A stretch of 64,000 bases of DNA from Flavimaribacter sp024343425 (GCA_965227645.1 OZ245773.1:2604001-2668000); one strand, 5' to 3'; positions 17,098 to 26,637 are shown, numbered from the stretch's first letter. Translations and numbers: made by a program. Notes: generated by a model not told the origin, from the sequence alone.

Positions 17098-17931
17098 TCA
17101 GCTGTCCCGTCTGTTGCCCCGGATGACGGTCAGATCCCGATCCATTGTCGACCATTGCTCGCCCCCCGTCTTTTCACGCTCCATCGTCATCCGGTACTGG
17201 TAGCGGTCCGGGCGATAGAGTGAACGCAGGTACTCGACCGGCGCGCCGTCGCGCCCGTAGACGGTTCGCGTGAGGGCAAGGAGCGGCGAGCCGACCGGCA
17301 GATCAAGCGCCGCACCGACCTGTGGATCGGCGAGCGCCGCGCTGAAACTCTGTCGCGCGCTGCCGATCTTCACGCCGTTCTTTTCCAGCAATCGCATGAG
17401 GGACGTCACGGCAAGATCCGCCTCGTCAAACGCCTTGCCGATATCGCCGGGTATGTAGCTGGTCAGATAGGAAAAGGGAGCGCCCTTGCTGCTGCGAACG
17501 CGGACCGCCCGCTGCACCACGTCGTTTGGTCCGACCTGAAGCTCGGACTGGACATCGGGGCTCGGCATAACGAAACCGAATTCCAGGACCCTGACTTCCG
17601 TGCTCTTGCCGATCTCGTTCAGCGTCTCGATGAGATCGTCGATGTCAGCGGAAATGGGTCCGGGAATGTTCTGCGGGATGATGCGCGTTCCGGCGCCGCG
17701 ACGGCGCTGAACAAGGCCTTGCGAAACCAGTTCACGGATGGCGCGCGACACCGTGATGCGCGAGACATCGAACTCCCGGCTGAGATCCTGCTCGCTCGGC
17801 AGGTTCCCGCTCGGCCCGTAATAGCCTTGCTCGATCCGCTCTCTGAGCACCAGCTGGATCTGGTGATAGAGAGGCGTCGGGATCTCGTGCAGGGAATGTC
17901 TGGCGGTGGCGTCCGCCGGATGATCTACCAT
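17098..17931 (-). CDS. GntR-family regulator, HutC/UTRA type
   Basis: 277 residues: a winged helix (SEQDLSREFDVSRITVSRAIREL) and a UTRA effector domain ending YLRSLYRPDRYQYRM. It resembles the regulator at 10696-11523 closely enough to be a paralogue. It is the last gene of the minus-strand operon that runs from 22953 or further upstream, 16 bases after the amidohydrolase stop, so it is probably autoregulated along with the NMT1-type transporter and enzymes. Confidence 0.88.
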   Translation of the reverse strand: MVDHPADATARHSLHEIPTPLYHQIQLVLRERIEQGYYGPSGNLPSEQDLSREFDVSRITVSRAIRELVSQGLVQRRRGAGTRIIPQNIPGPISADIDDLIETLNEIGKSTEVRVLEFGFVMPSPDVQSELQVGPNDVVQRAVRVRSSKGAPFSYLTSYIPGDIGKAFDEADLAVTSLMRLLEKNGVKIGSARQSFSAALADPQVGAALDLPVGSPLLALTRTVYGRDGAPVEYLRSLYRPDRYQYRMTMEREKTGGEQWSTMDRDLTVIRGNRRDS

Positions 17932-17947
17932 CGCGTCCTGTCGCTTT

Positions 17948-18799
17948 TCATGCTCCGGCCGGAACGTCGAGGTTCAGAATCCGCACCGCGTTGGCGCCCA
18001 AAAGGCCTTCCATCGCTTCTTCCGAAATATCGAGCGCCCTGACTTCGCTGATCGACTGGCCAAGCTCCTGCACCGGCCAGTCGGTTCCCCACATTACTTT
18101 CTTGATTCCGTCCTTGTTCGCAAGGGACGGCCGGGAAAGGTAGTCGACAAAATGCGGCGACCAGGAGGATGGCGGATGTGCGTCGGCGATGATGAAGACA
18201 TTCTCGTAGGACATCGCCGCGCTCGTCATTTCGAAATCGAACGGAATGCCGATGTGCAGTCCGATGAGCTTGAGTTCGGGAAATTCGAACGCCGCGTCCT
18301 CGATCCATACCGGACGGCCGCACAGTTTGCCGCCGGAGCGCGGCGACTGCCGTCCGACCTGCAGCGTGATCGGAACATCCAGTTCGCAGCATTTGGCGTA
18401 GATCGGCCAGTATGTGCGGTCGTTGATCGGCACGCCGAACCAGTGCGGATAAACGTGCACGCCCTTGAAGCCCAGTTCCTTTACCGCGTATTCGATGTAG
18501 CGCAGCGTATCCATGCCGCCGAGCGGATTGATGCCGCACCAGCCGAAGAAGCGATCCGGATATTTCTGCAGGACGGGATAGACCTCGTCGACATGGGTCG
18601 CCAGCAACTCGCCGTGCACGCCGTTCTGAACCACGTTGGCGATAAGCCCCGCCATCGCCACGCCGTTTTCGTCCATCTTGGCGATGTAGCCTTCCGGATC
18701 GACCGGCAGCATGCTGTCTCGGTCGATGCCCAGAACATCGTACAGCTTCAATTCCTTGTGCGGCTTGAAATTTACGCTCACATCGATGATCGGGGCCAT
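17948..18799 (-). CDS. amidohydrolase family 2 (ACMSD-like) protein, HxH motif absent
   Basis: A TIM barrel of about 283 residues. Segments VYPHWFG, FPELKLIGLHIGIP and WGTDWPVQELG are those of the PF04909 amidohydrolase/decarboxylase group. The strand-1 metal motif HxH is not present: the start reads PIIDVSVNF. It is clearly paralogous to 25768-26637, which shows the same loss. Members hydrolyse lactones or decarboxylate aromatic acids; without HxH the metal chemistry is uncertain. ATG 18799 is used, since the longer frame reads into the permease gene. Confidence 0.82.
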   Translation of the reverse strand: MAPIIDVSVNFKPHKELKLYDVLGIDRDSMLPVDPEGYIAKMDENGVAMAGLIANVVQNGVHGELLATHVDEVYPVLQKYPDRFFGWCGINPLGGMDTLRYIEYAVKELGFKGVHVYPHWFGVPINDRTYWPIYAKCCELDVPITLQVGRQSPRSGGKLCGRPVWIEDAAFEFPELKLIGLHIGIPFDFEMTSAAMSYENVFIIADAHPPSSWSPHFVDYLSRPSLANKDGIKKVMWGTDWPVQELGQSISEVRALDISEEAMEGLLGANAVRILNLDVPAGA

Positions 18800-18818
18800 T
18801 GTCGACTTTCCTCGCTTG

Positions 18819-19592
18819 CTATTTCCGGTTGGCGACCGACTCGTGCCAGGGCGTGACGAACCGGCGGAGGAACACCACCAGGAAGTACAGGACAAGGCCG
18901 AGAACGGTCAGGATGAGAATGACGGCGAACATCGCCTTCACGTCGAAGGCGTTGAGCGTGGCGACGGCCATATAGCCGAGGCCCTGGCTGCCGCCGAGAT
19001 ATTCGCCGACAATGGCGCCGATCGTGGCGAGCACGATGCCGACTTCCATGCCGGTGAGAATATACGGAAGGGCGTTTGGCAGTTCGACATTGCGGAACGT
19101 CGCCCAGGCGCCGGCGTTCAGGCACTTCATGACGTCGCGGTGGCCGGGATCGACGGATTTGATGCCGAGGATCGTGTTGGTCATGATCGGGAAGAAGGCG
19201 ATAACCGCGGCGAGAACGACCTTCGACGTCATGCCGAAGCCGAACCAGACGATGAACAGCGGAATGAGCGCCACCTTCGGCATGACCTGCAGGCCCACTA
19301 TCAGCGGATTGAGCGCCTGTTCGAGAACGCGCACCTTGCCGAACACGCCGCCGAAAAACACGCCAAGAATGACCGCAATCACGAAGCCGGCGACCGTCTC
19401 GAAGAGCGTCACCCACATGTTCCAGTAGGTCTTTGGCTCACCGAGCAGGATCACCAGCGAATCCCACACCTCGCCCGGAGGCGGCAGAATGAAGGGGGAA
19501 ACGTTGAACGCCACCACATAGGCTTCCCACAGGACAACAAGACCCACGAGAACTCCAGGCGTGATCAGCCATTTCATTTTGCCGGTCATCAC
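18819..19592 (-). CDS. NMT1/taurine-type ABC transporter permease
   Basis: A 257-residue membrane protein of the SsuC/TauC family. It opens with a hydrophobic segment (GVLVGLVVLWEAYVVAF) and INPLIVGLQVMPKVALIPLF precedes the middle helices. The cytoplasmic loop (SVDPGHRDVMKCLNAGAWATF...ELPNALPYI) contacts the ATPase. It overlaps the ATPase gene by four bases. Confidence 0.92.
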   Translation of the reverse strand: MMTGKMKWLITPGVLVGLVVLWEAYVVAFNVSPFILPPPGEVWDSLVILLGEPKTYWNMWVTLFETVAGFVIAVILGVFFGGVFGKVRVLEQALNPLIVGLQVMPKVALIPLFIVWFGFGMTSKVVLAAVIAFFPIMTNTILGIKSVDPGHRDVMKCLNAGAWATFRNVELPNALPYILTGMEVGIVLATIGAIVGEYLGGSQGLGYMAVATLNAFDVKAMFAVILILTVLGLVLYFLVVFLRRFVTPWHESVANRK

Positions 19593-20422
19593 GATCCGCT
19601 CCCTTCGTCGGCGGTCTCGCCAAACGTGTCGAGACGCCGGCGCAGATCCGTTTCGATTTCCTGGAATTCCGCCGTCGACTGGACGTAGATGTCGCGCGGT
19701 CGCGCGATCGGTATGTCGCGGATCGTGTCCATGCGCCCCGGACGCGGCGATAGAAGGAGCACGCGATCAGCGAGGAACACGGCTTCGCGGATGGAATGCG
19801 TGACCAGAATGACAGTGCAGCCGCTGTCCATCCAGATCCGCTGCAATTCGCTGTTCATCTGATCGCGCGTCATCGCGTCAAGCGCGCCGAAGGGTTCGTC
19901 CATCAGCAGGATCTTCGGCCGGCAACTCAAGGCGCGCGCTATGGCGGCGCGCTGCCGCATGCCGCCGGACAGTTCCCGCGGCCAGCGTTTCTCGAAACCG
20001 GTGATGCCGACCATCTCGCACAATTCGCGCGCTCTTTTCCTGCGCTCAGACTTGCCGACGCCCCTAAGCTTCAGCGGCAATGCGATGTTGTCCTCGATCG
20101 TCATCCACGGAAACAGGTTTGCTTCCTGAAAGACCACGCCCAGTTCCGCCATCACCGCGTCGTTGCGCGAGGCGTTGCGCCACAGCGAATTTCCACCGAC
20201 CTCAACCGAGCCGTTCGTCGGCTGCTGAAGGCCTGCGATGATGCGCAGCAGGGTTGTCTTGCCGCATCCGGACGGTCCCAAAAGCACCAGAAACTCGCCT
20301 GCCGAAATAGTGAGATCTATTTCGGTCAACGCCAGAACTTCCTGATCCTTCGTCCGGAACAGTTGTTCGATACCGGAAAGGACGATTCCGTCGCCCGTTG
20401 CCGACCCCGCCGCGTCAGACAT
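19589..20422 (-). CDS. NMT1/taurine-type ABC transporter ATP-binding protein
   Basis: An ABC ATPase of the SsuB/TauB family with Walker A GPSGCGKTT, signature LSGGMRQRAAIARAL and Walker B ILLMDEPFGALD. It is about 277 residues from ATG 20422; ATG 20431 is an equal candidate. Both lie just inside the end of the upstream cysteine hydrolase gene. It energises the permease that follows. Confidence 0.92.
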   Translation of the reverse strand: MSDAAGSATGDGIVLSGIEQLFRTKDQEVLALTEIDLTISAGEFLVLLGPSGCGKTTLLRIIAGLQQPTNGSVEVGGNSLWRNASRNDAVMAELGVVFQEANLFPWMTIEDNIALPLKLRGVGKSERRKRARELCEMVGITGFEKRWPRELSGGMRQRAAIARALSCRPKILLMDEPFGALDAMTRDQMNSELQRIWMDSGCTVILVTHSIREAVFLADRVLLLSPRPGRMDTIRDIPIARPRDIYVQSTAEFQEIETDLRRRLDTFGETADEGSGS

Positions 20423-21011
20423 GACTTCCATCCCGTTCAAACGCCTCTGCGGCTGATCGGAAATCGATAATTTCTGCAAATCCGAAACCCATGGTCCCTA
20501 TTGAATTCTCATGACGTTGTGTGTCGAAATCGGCGCAGGCGTCCTCGACCACGCGCACGTGATAATCTCTCTGACCGAGGTCACGCACCGTGCTCTCGAC
20601 GCACATCGACGTTGTCACGCCTGCGACGACTATCTCGTTGGTTCCCCGCGCCCGAAGCATGGCTTCAAGGGGCGTGGCGTAGTGCGCGGAAAACCGCGCC
20701 TTGTCGATTATTCCGTCTCCCGCGGCCGGCTCGACCAGTTGCGACAGCTCTTCATCGCCGCTGCCGCGTTTGAGCGCGCCGATCCTGGCCAGATTTGGCC
20801 GCAGGGCCGATATGAGGCGGCCGCCGTCAGCGTAATCCGGTTCGAACATCATGCGGGTCCACACCACCGGCGCGCCGGCCCTGCGCGCGAGCACCGCCAG
20901 TTCGTTACAGCGGCGCGCCGCGTCGCTCAAACCGGCGATGTCCCAGCCTTGCCGCGCCATCGATCCGTCAGGATCGCAAAAGGATTTCTGCAGATCGATG
21001 AGCAGCAGCAA
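20415..21011 (-). CDS. cysteine hydrolase, isochorismatase fold
   Basis: 198 residues with a full catalytic triad: Asp in LLLIDLQKSF, Lys in IIDKARFSAHYATPL and Cys in VTTSMCVESTVRDLG. It is expected to hydrolyse an amide or ureido C-N bond, releasing ammonia. The start appears to be TTG at 21011, 17 bases after the binding-protein stop; no better start is available. It is inserted between the transporter's binding protein and ATPase genes, which suggests that the imported compound or a product carries an amide. Confidence 0.88.
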   Translation of the reverse strand: MLLLIDLQKSFCDPDGSMARQGWDIAGLSDAARRCNELAVLARRAGAPVVWTRMMFEPDYADGGRLISALRPNLARIGALKRGSGDEELSQLVEPAAGDGIIDKARFSAHYATPLEAMLRARGTNEIVVAGVTTSMCVESTVRDLGQRDYHVRVVEDACADFDTQRHENSIGTMGFGFAEIIDFRSAAEAFERDGSHV

Positions 21012-21028
21012 GGAGACAGTTCCAGCCG

Positions 21029-22051
21029 TCAGGAGAAGGCCATCGCGCGCGCCGCGTCGTCGTAGAAGTTCTTCTCGTCGAGCGGTTCGATCAGCTTTGC
21101 CTCGATCATGAGATTATAGGCTGACTCCCACTTCTCAGGCGTTGAGAACAACCTGTCGTCATAGGGCGCCTGATAGTTGCCGATGCTGTTCTTCAGCGTC
21201 GAGAGGCCCTTGTCGGGGCGTTTGGCTTCGAAGATGTCGTATTTCTGGGACATCGACTCGATCACCGGCGCCAGGTCTTCGGTCTGCAGAAGGACGCCGA
21301 GACATTCGTGAACGCCCGCGATGAACTTTGCGATGGTTTCCTTGTTGTCCTCGTACTGCGCCTTGGACGTCATGTAGACCTGTCCGGGGCAGAGCGCGAC
21401 GTCATCGGTCGACCAGGCGAAAACCGGCTGCTTGTCCACATTGAGCTGGAAGAGCGTGTCGTTGGTGGCGATGAAGGCTGCGATGCGGCCCTGCTTGACG
21501 AGTTCGAACGCAGCAGGCGCGTTGCCGACGACTTCACGGCTGACTTCGTCCTTCGGCACGCCGGTGGCGGCGAGCATCATGTCGAGGATATTCTCGACGG
21601 CGCCGCCGGCCGAAACGATGCCGATGGTCTTGCCGGCCATGTCTTCGGGCGTCTTGATCGGCGCGTCTTCGGCGCTGATCACGAAGAACAGGTCCTTCTG
21701 ATAGATTTCGGCGACCGCCACAACGGACGGATCTTTCGCATAGGCCTTGATCAGGTCCGTGCCGCCGGTGCGCGACAGCAAGGCGTTGCTTGCGGTGACC
21801 TGCTGAACGGCCATGGCCGATCCGCGACCGCCCTCGATGGTGACGTCGAGGCCGTGTTTCTTGAAGATGCCGCTTGTGTCGGCGTACATCGTTTCGGCGA
21901 AACCGATCAGATAGCCGAAAGGCGTCAGGTAAGTCATTTTCGTCAGATCCTGGGCGAACGCCTTGCCGGCGAAACCGGGAAGCAGCGACGCTGCGCCCAG
22001 CGCCTGGGCGCCTGCAAGGAAAGACCGACGGTTGATTTCGAATTTAGCCAT
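21029..22051 (-). CDS. NMT1/THI5-like ABC substrate-binding protein, Tat signal
   Basis: 340 residues. A twin-arginine signal (NRRSFLAGAQALG) ends near KAFA. The mature part (GLDVTIEGGRGSAMAVQQVT; AAFELVKQGRIAAFIATND) matches NMT1-type binding proteins for small nitrogenous or sulfonate compounds. It starts 14 bases after the decarboxylase-like gene and is followed by the hydrolase, ATPase and permease of the same system. Confidence 0.9.
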   Translation of the reverse strand: MAKFEINRRSFLAGAQALGAASLLPGFAGKAFAQDLTKMTYLTPFGYLIGFAETMYADTSGIFKKHGLDVTIEGGRGSAMAVQQVTASNALLSRTGGTDLIKAYAKDPSVVAVAEIYQKDLFFVISAEDAPIKTPEDMAGKTIGIVSAGGAVENILDMMLAATGVPKDEVSREVVGNAPAAFELVKQGRIAAFIATNDTLFQLNVDKQPVFAWSTDDVALCPGQVYMTSKAQYEDNKETIAKFIAGVHECLGVLLQTEDLAPVIESMSQKYDIFEAKRPDKGLSTLKNSIGNYQAPYDDRLFSTPEKWESAYNLMIEAKLIEPLDEKNFYDDAARAMAFS

Positions 22052-22065
22052 GGTTCCTCTCTCTT

Positions 22066-22953
22066 CTATTGTGGTTTGGATGTGGCGTGGGTTGAATTCA
22101 GATCAGGCTTGTCGCCGGACGGCGACGATGCGTGATAATCGTGAATAAGGCGGGCGTTGCGCCCGGTCGTCCAGCCGCGCTCGTAGGAATAGCCGCCGGT
22201 CACCGTGACTTCCCCGAGTTCAGCCAGTTCCTCGTCCGGCGCCTTGCCGAAATGGAGACTGCCTGCCCCTTCCCGGATATTGCGCGTCACGACATTGTCG
22301 AGCTGAAGTTCGAAAAGCTGCTCAAGGTCGTCCACATCCGGGCTGGGGCTTGCGACATAGCGATACAGGAAGGTGGAGCCGCCATGGCCCGGCAGCCGCT
22401 CAAGAGACTTCTGCTCCTCGTCGAACCGTATCGCCATCTCGACAATCGTGGCGCCATAGCGTGACACCGTGCCGCCGAGAACGTAAGGTCCGCTGGCGAA
22501 ATGCGGATTGGCGCGTTGATGGCGTGTCCGGTCAACCTCGGCCAGTCTCTTGCTCCAGCCGAATATCGGTCCCATGCCCATCGACCAGTCGCGATCGACC
22601 CACACGAGCGCGCTGTAGCGGCCCAGCCTGTCGCCAAATCGGCAATAAAAGCCGAGAACACATTCATTGTAGGACGACCGGGCCGGCGCTTTCCAGCCAT
22701 TGTCCGGATCCTCCACGCTGACTTTCGCCATTTCGGCGATCATCACCCACCCCTCGCCGCTCTCCAGCGGCTCCAGGCCGGGCGGCAGCAGATTGGCGAT
22801 CTTCTGCGGATCCGCCTTGAAGGATACGTGCAGGGAGTCGCAGCTGATGTGATGGGGAAGCGGTTCGACGAGCGCGCTGCGTCCCGTCATGGTCCGAGGC
22901 CAGGACTGGCCGCGCCAGGGTTTCATGCCTTTACCGTGGTCGGAAACGTTCAT
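22066..22953 (-). CDS. acetoacetate decarboxylase-family protein
   Basis: About 295 residues. FKADPQKIANLLPPGLEPL is the standard N-terminal block of PF06314, and FGWSKRLAEVDRTRH occupies the region where the family has its Lys-bearing loop. Members decarboxylate beta-keto acids or do Schiff-base aldol/hydratase chemistry. ATG 22953 is preferred because the longer frame enters the AT-rich promoter-like region. It may process a keto acid produced by the upstream CoA-ligase branch (inference). Confidence 0.85.
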   Translation of the reverse strand: MNVSDHGKGMKPWRGQSWPRTMTGRSALVEPLPHHISCDSLHVSFKADPQKIANLLPPGLEPLESGEGWVMIAEMAKVSVEDPDNGWKAPARSSYNECVLGFYCRFGDRLGRYSALVWVDRDWSMGMGPIFGWSKRLAEVDRTRHQRANPHFASGPYVLGGTVSRYGATIVEMAIRFDEEQKSLERLPGHGGSTFLYRYVASPSPDVDDLEQLFELQLDNVVTRNIREGAGSLHFGKAPDEELAELGEVTVTGGYSYERGWTTGRNARLIHDYHASSPSGDKPDLNSTHATSKPQ

Positions 22954-22985
22954 GGGCCGATAATCACACAGGCTGCTACAGGTCG

Positions 22986-23011
22986 CTATTGATATATAAA
23001 CATAACAATAG
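22986..23011. promoter_or_regulatory. AT-rich inverted repeat upstream of decarboxylase-like gene
   Basis: CTATTG (22986-22991) and CAATAG (23006-23011) flank 14 AT-rich bases, 33 bases before the start of the downstream minus-strand gene. The same hexamers, in reverse order, form the palindrome in the promoter spacer at 26670-26683. A shared operator is possible but the match is short. Confidence 0.35.
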
Positions 23012-23061
23012 GCATAATTTACCGCCTGCCGCAAGACCAATTGAGGCGAATTTCACCAATG

Positions 23062-23084
23062 TGTCTGGACAAATCGTCCAGACA
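23062..23084. promoter_or_regulatory. perfect inverted repeat between serine hydrolase and decarboxylase-like genes
   Basis: TGTCTGGAC (23062-23070) and GTCCAGACA (23076-23084) are perfect nine-base arms around five bases. It lies in the 173-base gap after the serine-hydrolase stop. No U-run follows on the minus strand, so it could be an operator for the 22953-17098 part of the cluster or a weak processing hairpin. Confidence 0.45.
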
Positions 23085-23126
23085 GAGCGCATCAAGTTTT
23101 TTGGCTGAGGGTCTGGCCTGCTGATA

Positions 23127-24311
23127 TCAGGCGATGTGGCCGTAGATAGCCTGGCGCATGCTGGAGCGCATGACATCGCGCTGGGGCGGCGCCTGCATCA
23201 TGAGCACGGCGCACAGGTCCTCGGCGGGATCGATCCAGAAATAGCAGCCAGAAATACCGGCCCAGAAGAAGTCGCCGACGGATCCCGGCAGCACATTTCC
23301 ACCGATCCGGTTGCGCACTGCGAAACCGAGACCAAAGCCCTGCCCCATCTCCGGCGTGGGCGCCAGCGCGCCCAGATTTTCCAGGCACAGCCCGAATTTC
23401 ACACTTCGCGGCAGGTGGTCGCTGGTCATCCATTCGAGCGTCTTGCGACCGATGATCCGTGTCCCGTCGAGTTCGCCGCCGGCAAGCAGCATCCGCGCGT
23501 AGCGCGAAATATCGGCGGCGGAAGCAAAGAGGCCGTGCCCGCCAGACACCCAGCCTGCCTCATAGAAGTTTCTCGAACCGAATACCGGGATTTCGCCGGT
23601 CACCGGATCCGGTTGCGTTTGCGCGATCCGTTCGATCTTGTCTGGGGTCGGCCAGAAACCCATGGTTTCGAGCGACAGCGGACCGGCGACGATCTCCTGC
23701 ACGAGGTCGTCCAGGCTGCGACCCGCAATGAGCTCCAGGAGCCAGCCCAGAACGTCGGTGGACATGCCGTACTCGAAAGTGGAGCCCGGCTGGTAGGCGA
23801 GCGGCAGCTCCGCGACCTTGTCGAGGAGATCGCCAGAGGTCTGGTCGAAATCCGACATGCCGAATTCACGGTATACCTTGTGTATCAGCGCATCCGAAAA
23901 CTGCCCGTAGGTCAGGCCGGATGTGTGACGCAGAAGGTCATGGACAAGCACCGGACGCTCCGCCGGCACGCGTTTTAGAACGCGGCCTGAAGGCGCCTCG
24001 GTCTCAACGCCAACCGTCAGGTTTTCGAACTGGGGGAAATAGTGGGAAACCGGTTCTCCGAGACGGAGTTTGCCACGCTCCACGAAATGCATGGCGATGA
24101 TCGACGTGACCGTCTTGGTGATCGAGGCGATGCGGAAGATCGTGTCCTCGCGCATGGACGAAGCTTCGCCACGATCCCGGTAGCCGCCGTGCCAGCCGTA
24201 ATCCACGCCCTTCCACGTCACGATTGTCGAGGCGCCCGGTATTTCGCCGGATTCGATGGCTGCGGAAAGCAGATCTTCGAACCTCGGGAACGCCGACGAC
24301 AAGGGTTCCAT
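23127..24311 (-). CDS. serine hydrolase, class C beta-lactamase/EstB family
   Basis: 394 residues with the SxxK motif SITK (S63-K66) in IFRIASITKTVTS, the YGM block (FEYGMSTDVLGWLLE) and the C-terminal-half WVSGGHGLFASAADISRYARM. No signal peptide is visible, so it is probably a cytoplasmic esterase or amidase rather than a resistance enzyme. It starts two bases after the acyl-CoA ligase stop. Confidence 0.88.
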   Translation of the reverse strand: MEPLSSAFPRFEDLLSAAIESGEIPGASTIVTWKGVDYGWHGGYRDRGEASSMREDTIFRIASITKTVTSIIAMHFVERGKLRLGEPVSHYFPQFENLTVGVETEAPSGRVLKRVPAERPVLVHDLLRHTSGLTYGQFSDALIHKVYREFGMSDFDQTSGDLLDKVAELPLAYQPGSTFEYGMSTDVLGWLLELIAGRSLDDLVQEIVAGPLSLETMGFWPTPDKIERIAQTQPDPVTGEIPVFGSRNFYEAGWVSGGHGLFASAADISRYARMLLAGGELDGTRIIGRKTLEWMTSDHLPRSVKFGLCLENLGALAPTPEMGQGFGLGFAVRNRIGGNVLPGSVGDFFWAGISGCYFWIDPAEDLCAVLMMQAPPQRDVMRSSMRQAIYGHIA

Positions 24312-24313
24312 TG

Positions 24314-25768
24314 CTACAGGTCCTCCCGCAGGGGCGGCAGTTCGGATTTAAGCACCTTTCCGGCGCTGTTGCGCGGCAGCTCGGCAAGCCGGATCAGATC
24401 GCGCGGGATCTTGTAAGGCGCGAGCCTTTCGCGGCACCAGGCGACAAGGTCGTCATCGGATATGCCACGGGAGAGCACGACATAAGCGGCCACTTCCTGG
24501 CCCATGATCTTTGAAGCGCGACCAACGACCGCGGCCTCGGCGACATCAGGATGCGACTGGAGCACGGACTCGATCTCGGCCGGATGGATGTTCACCCCTC
24601 CCCGGATGATCATGTCCTTGGCCCGCCCCCGCAGAAAGACGTAGCCTTCCTCGTTGATCTCCGCGAGATCCCCCGGATAGAACCATCCGTGCCGGAAGGC
24701 CGATTTTTCAATCGCCTCCTCCCGATAGAAACCGTCCGCCACGCCTGGCCCGCGATAGCGCAAGTGACCGATCGCGCCGGCAGGAAGCGGCTTGTCGTAT
24801 TCATCGACCACCTCCACCTCGACCGCGAAAACAGGCAGGCCGACCGAATCCGGATAGCGCCGCTGCGTAGCGGCGTCCGAATAGGACACGCCGCCGCCTT
24901 CGGTCGAGGCGTAATATTCCACAAAATTTTCACAGAGGCGCGCGCCGGTCTCACGCCGCTCGTCGCCGGTTAGTGGCGCGCCGCTCGACAGGAGAAGGCG
25001 CAGCCGCTTCATCGATGCGGTTGCTTCGCTTGGCAGATCAAGCAGCTTGCGCAATTGCGCCGGCACCAGAAAGATGCTCGTCGCATCGACGCGGGCGATC
25101 TCGCCCGGCAAATCGGCGACATCAAAAGGCGGAGGATACAGCACCAAGGTTCCACCGCTGAAGAGCACGGACATGGAGAAAGTGCGGCCACCGCCGAAAT
25201 AGAGCGGCGTCGCCGAGATATAACGATCCGTGCTGTTGAGCCCGAAATTGATCCAGTGCGTCCAGAACCGGCGCAGCATATGCCGATGGTCGATTCTCGG
25301 CCCTTTCGGCCTGCCGGTCGTGCCGGAGGAAAGCGACAGGAGCAGCGGCAAGGAACCATCGGGCGATGCTACAATTTCCCCCTCTCCCTGCGAGGCGGCA
25401 GCCAGGTCTGCCATTGTCCGGACAGCAACATCCGGAATGTCCTGTTGATCGTCTTCACAGAAAACCGCCGCCGCCTCGAAATGCTTCGCAACGCTCTTCT
25501 TTTCCGCAATCGTCCAGCGCCAGTCGATCGGCAGCGTGACAACGCCGGCGCGCGCGAATGCAAACAGCAGAACCAGGTGATCGGGGGTGTCGCGCAGGCA
25601 CAGCCCGACGACATCGCCGCGCTTGACGCCCAGGGCCGCCAGACCCGCTGCGGCGTTGCGCACACGCTCTGCAAATTCTCCATGAGTGACCGTCAGATCG
25701 CCGGCGATGACCGCCGGGTGCAGCGGCCGCGCGCGGGCGTGGATTTCAAGCGCCTCGGCGAGATTCAC
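24314..25768 (-). CDS. acyl-CoA synthetase (AMP-forming)
   Basis: 484 residues. The adenylation P-loop LSLSSGTTGRPKG, the A5-like YASTEGGGVSY and the C-terminal GDLAEINEEGYVFLRGRAKD and MIIRGGVNIHPAEIE are intact. It activates a carboxylic acid to its CoA thioester; the acid is unknown. The start is GTG 25768, sharing a base with the TAG of the upstream amidohydrolase gene, so translation is coupled. Confidence 0.92.
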   Translation of the reverse strand: MNLAEALEIHARARPLHPAVIAGDLTVTHGEFAERVRNAAAGLAALGVKRGDVVGLCLRDTPDHLVLLFAFARAGVVTLPIDWRWTIAEKKSVAKHFEAAAVFCEDDQQDIPDVAVRTMADLAAASQGEGEIVASPDGSLPLLLSLSSGTTGRPKGPRIDHRHMLRRFWTHWINFGLNSTDRYISATPLYFGGGRTFSMSVLFSGGTLVLYPPPFDVADLPGEIARVDATSIFLVPAQLRKLLDLPSEATASMKRLRLLLSSGAPLTGDERRETGARLCENFVEYYASTEGGGVSYSDAATQRRYPDSVGLPVFAVEVEVVDEYDKPLPAGAIGHLRYRGPGVADGFYREEAIEKSAFRHGWFYPGDLAEINEEGYVFLRGRAKDMIIRGGVNIHPAEIESVLQSHPDVAEAAVVGRASKIMGQEVAAYVVLSRGISDDDLVAWCRERLAPYKIPRDLIRLAELPRNSAGKVLKSELPPLREDL

Positions 25769-26637
25769 TATGCGCCGTCCAGATTGTAGATTCGCAGCAC
25801 ATTGTCGCGCAGGAACTTGCGTCGCGGACCCGGACGCAGATCGAGATCATCGATCTGCTTCATGGTCTTTGCGAAATCGAGCACCGGGAAATCCGTCCCG
25901 AAGATTACCTTGTCCTGTCCGTAGGTGTTTATGTACTGGACGAAATTCGCCGGCCAATAGGCGGGCGCGTGCGCATCCGAACCGATGAACACATTCTCGT
26001 GCTTCCACGCCATGGCGATCATCTCGTCTGTCCATGGTATGCCGACGTGGATGCCGATGAGCTTGAGTTCCGGGAAATCGCAGGCGACAGTATCGAAGGT
26101 GATCGGGCGTCCTACGCTGCGACGCGGGTAGCGGCGATCGTAGATCAGCGACTGTCCGACCTGCAACTGGATCGGAACACCGAGCTCAACGCATTTTGCG
26201 TAGAATGGATAGTAGCGGGCGTGATCCGGCGCAAGCTCGAACCAGTGCGGGTAGCTGTGGGCGCCGATGAACCCGTATTCGCGCACCGCGCGTTCCAGTT
26301 CCCGAACGCCGGCCATGCCCTCGGTCGGATCGACGCCCGCGAGACCTAGAAACCGGTCCGGATATTTCTGCACCGCATCCGCCACGAGCCCGTATGGCAC
26401 GTGGTAGCAGGACGGATGGCCGAGCGTCCCGACCTTGGCCGCAATCAGGAAAGACCGCTCTATGCCGGCCTCGTCCATGCGCCCGATCATCTCTTCAAGC
26501 GACACGCCTTCAAACGATGCCTGATCGACCTTGACCTTGCGCCTGTAGAATTCTTCCCGGTCCGGACGCCCGCTCAGGGCCTCCTTTGTCCAGATGTTGA
26601 CTACGGCGTCGATTGCGAGAAAGTCCGGCGAGTCCAC
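25768..26637 (-). CDS. amidohydrolase family 2 protein, HxH motif absent
   Basis: A TIM barrel of about 289 residues. SYPHWFELAP, FPELKLIGIHVGIP and FGTDFPVLDF are the family segments. The expected DxHxH at strand 1 reads IDAVVNIW, the same kind of loss as in its paralogue 17948-18799. The start is GTG 26637, with GGAGG at optimal spacing, in preference to TTG 26652. It is the first gene of the operon, downstream of the promoter at 26663-26691. Confidence 0.82.
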   Translation of the reverse strand: MDSPDFLAIDAVVNIWTKEALSGRPDREEFYRRKVKVDQASFEGVSLEEMIGRMDEAGIERSFLIAAKVGTLGHPSCYHVPYGLVADAVQKYPDRFLGLAGVDPTEGMAGVRELERAVREYGFIGAHSYPHWFELAPDHARYYPFYAKCVELGVPIQLQVGQSLIYDRRYPRRSVGRPITFDTVACDFPELKLIGIHVGIPWTDEMIAMAWKHENVFIGSDAHAPAYWPANFVQYINTYGQDKVIFGTDFPVLDFAKTMKQIDDLDLRPGPRRKFLRDNVLRIYNLDGA

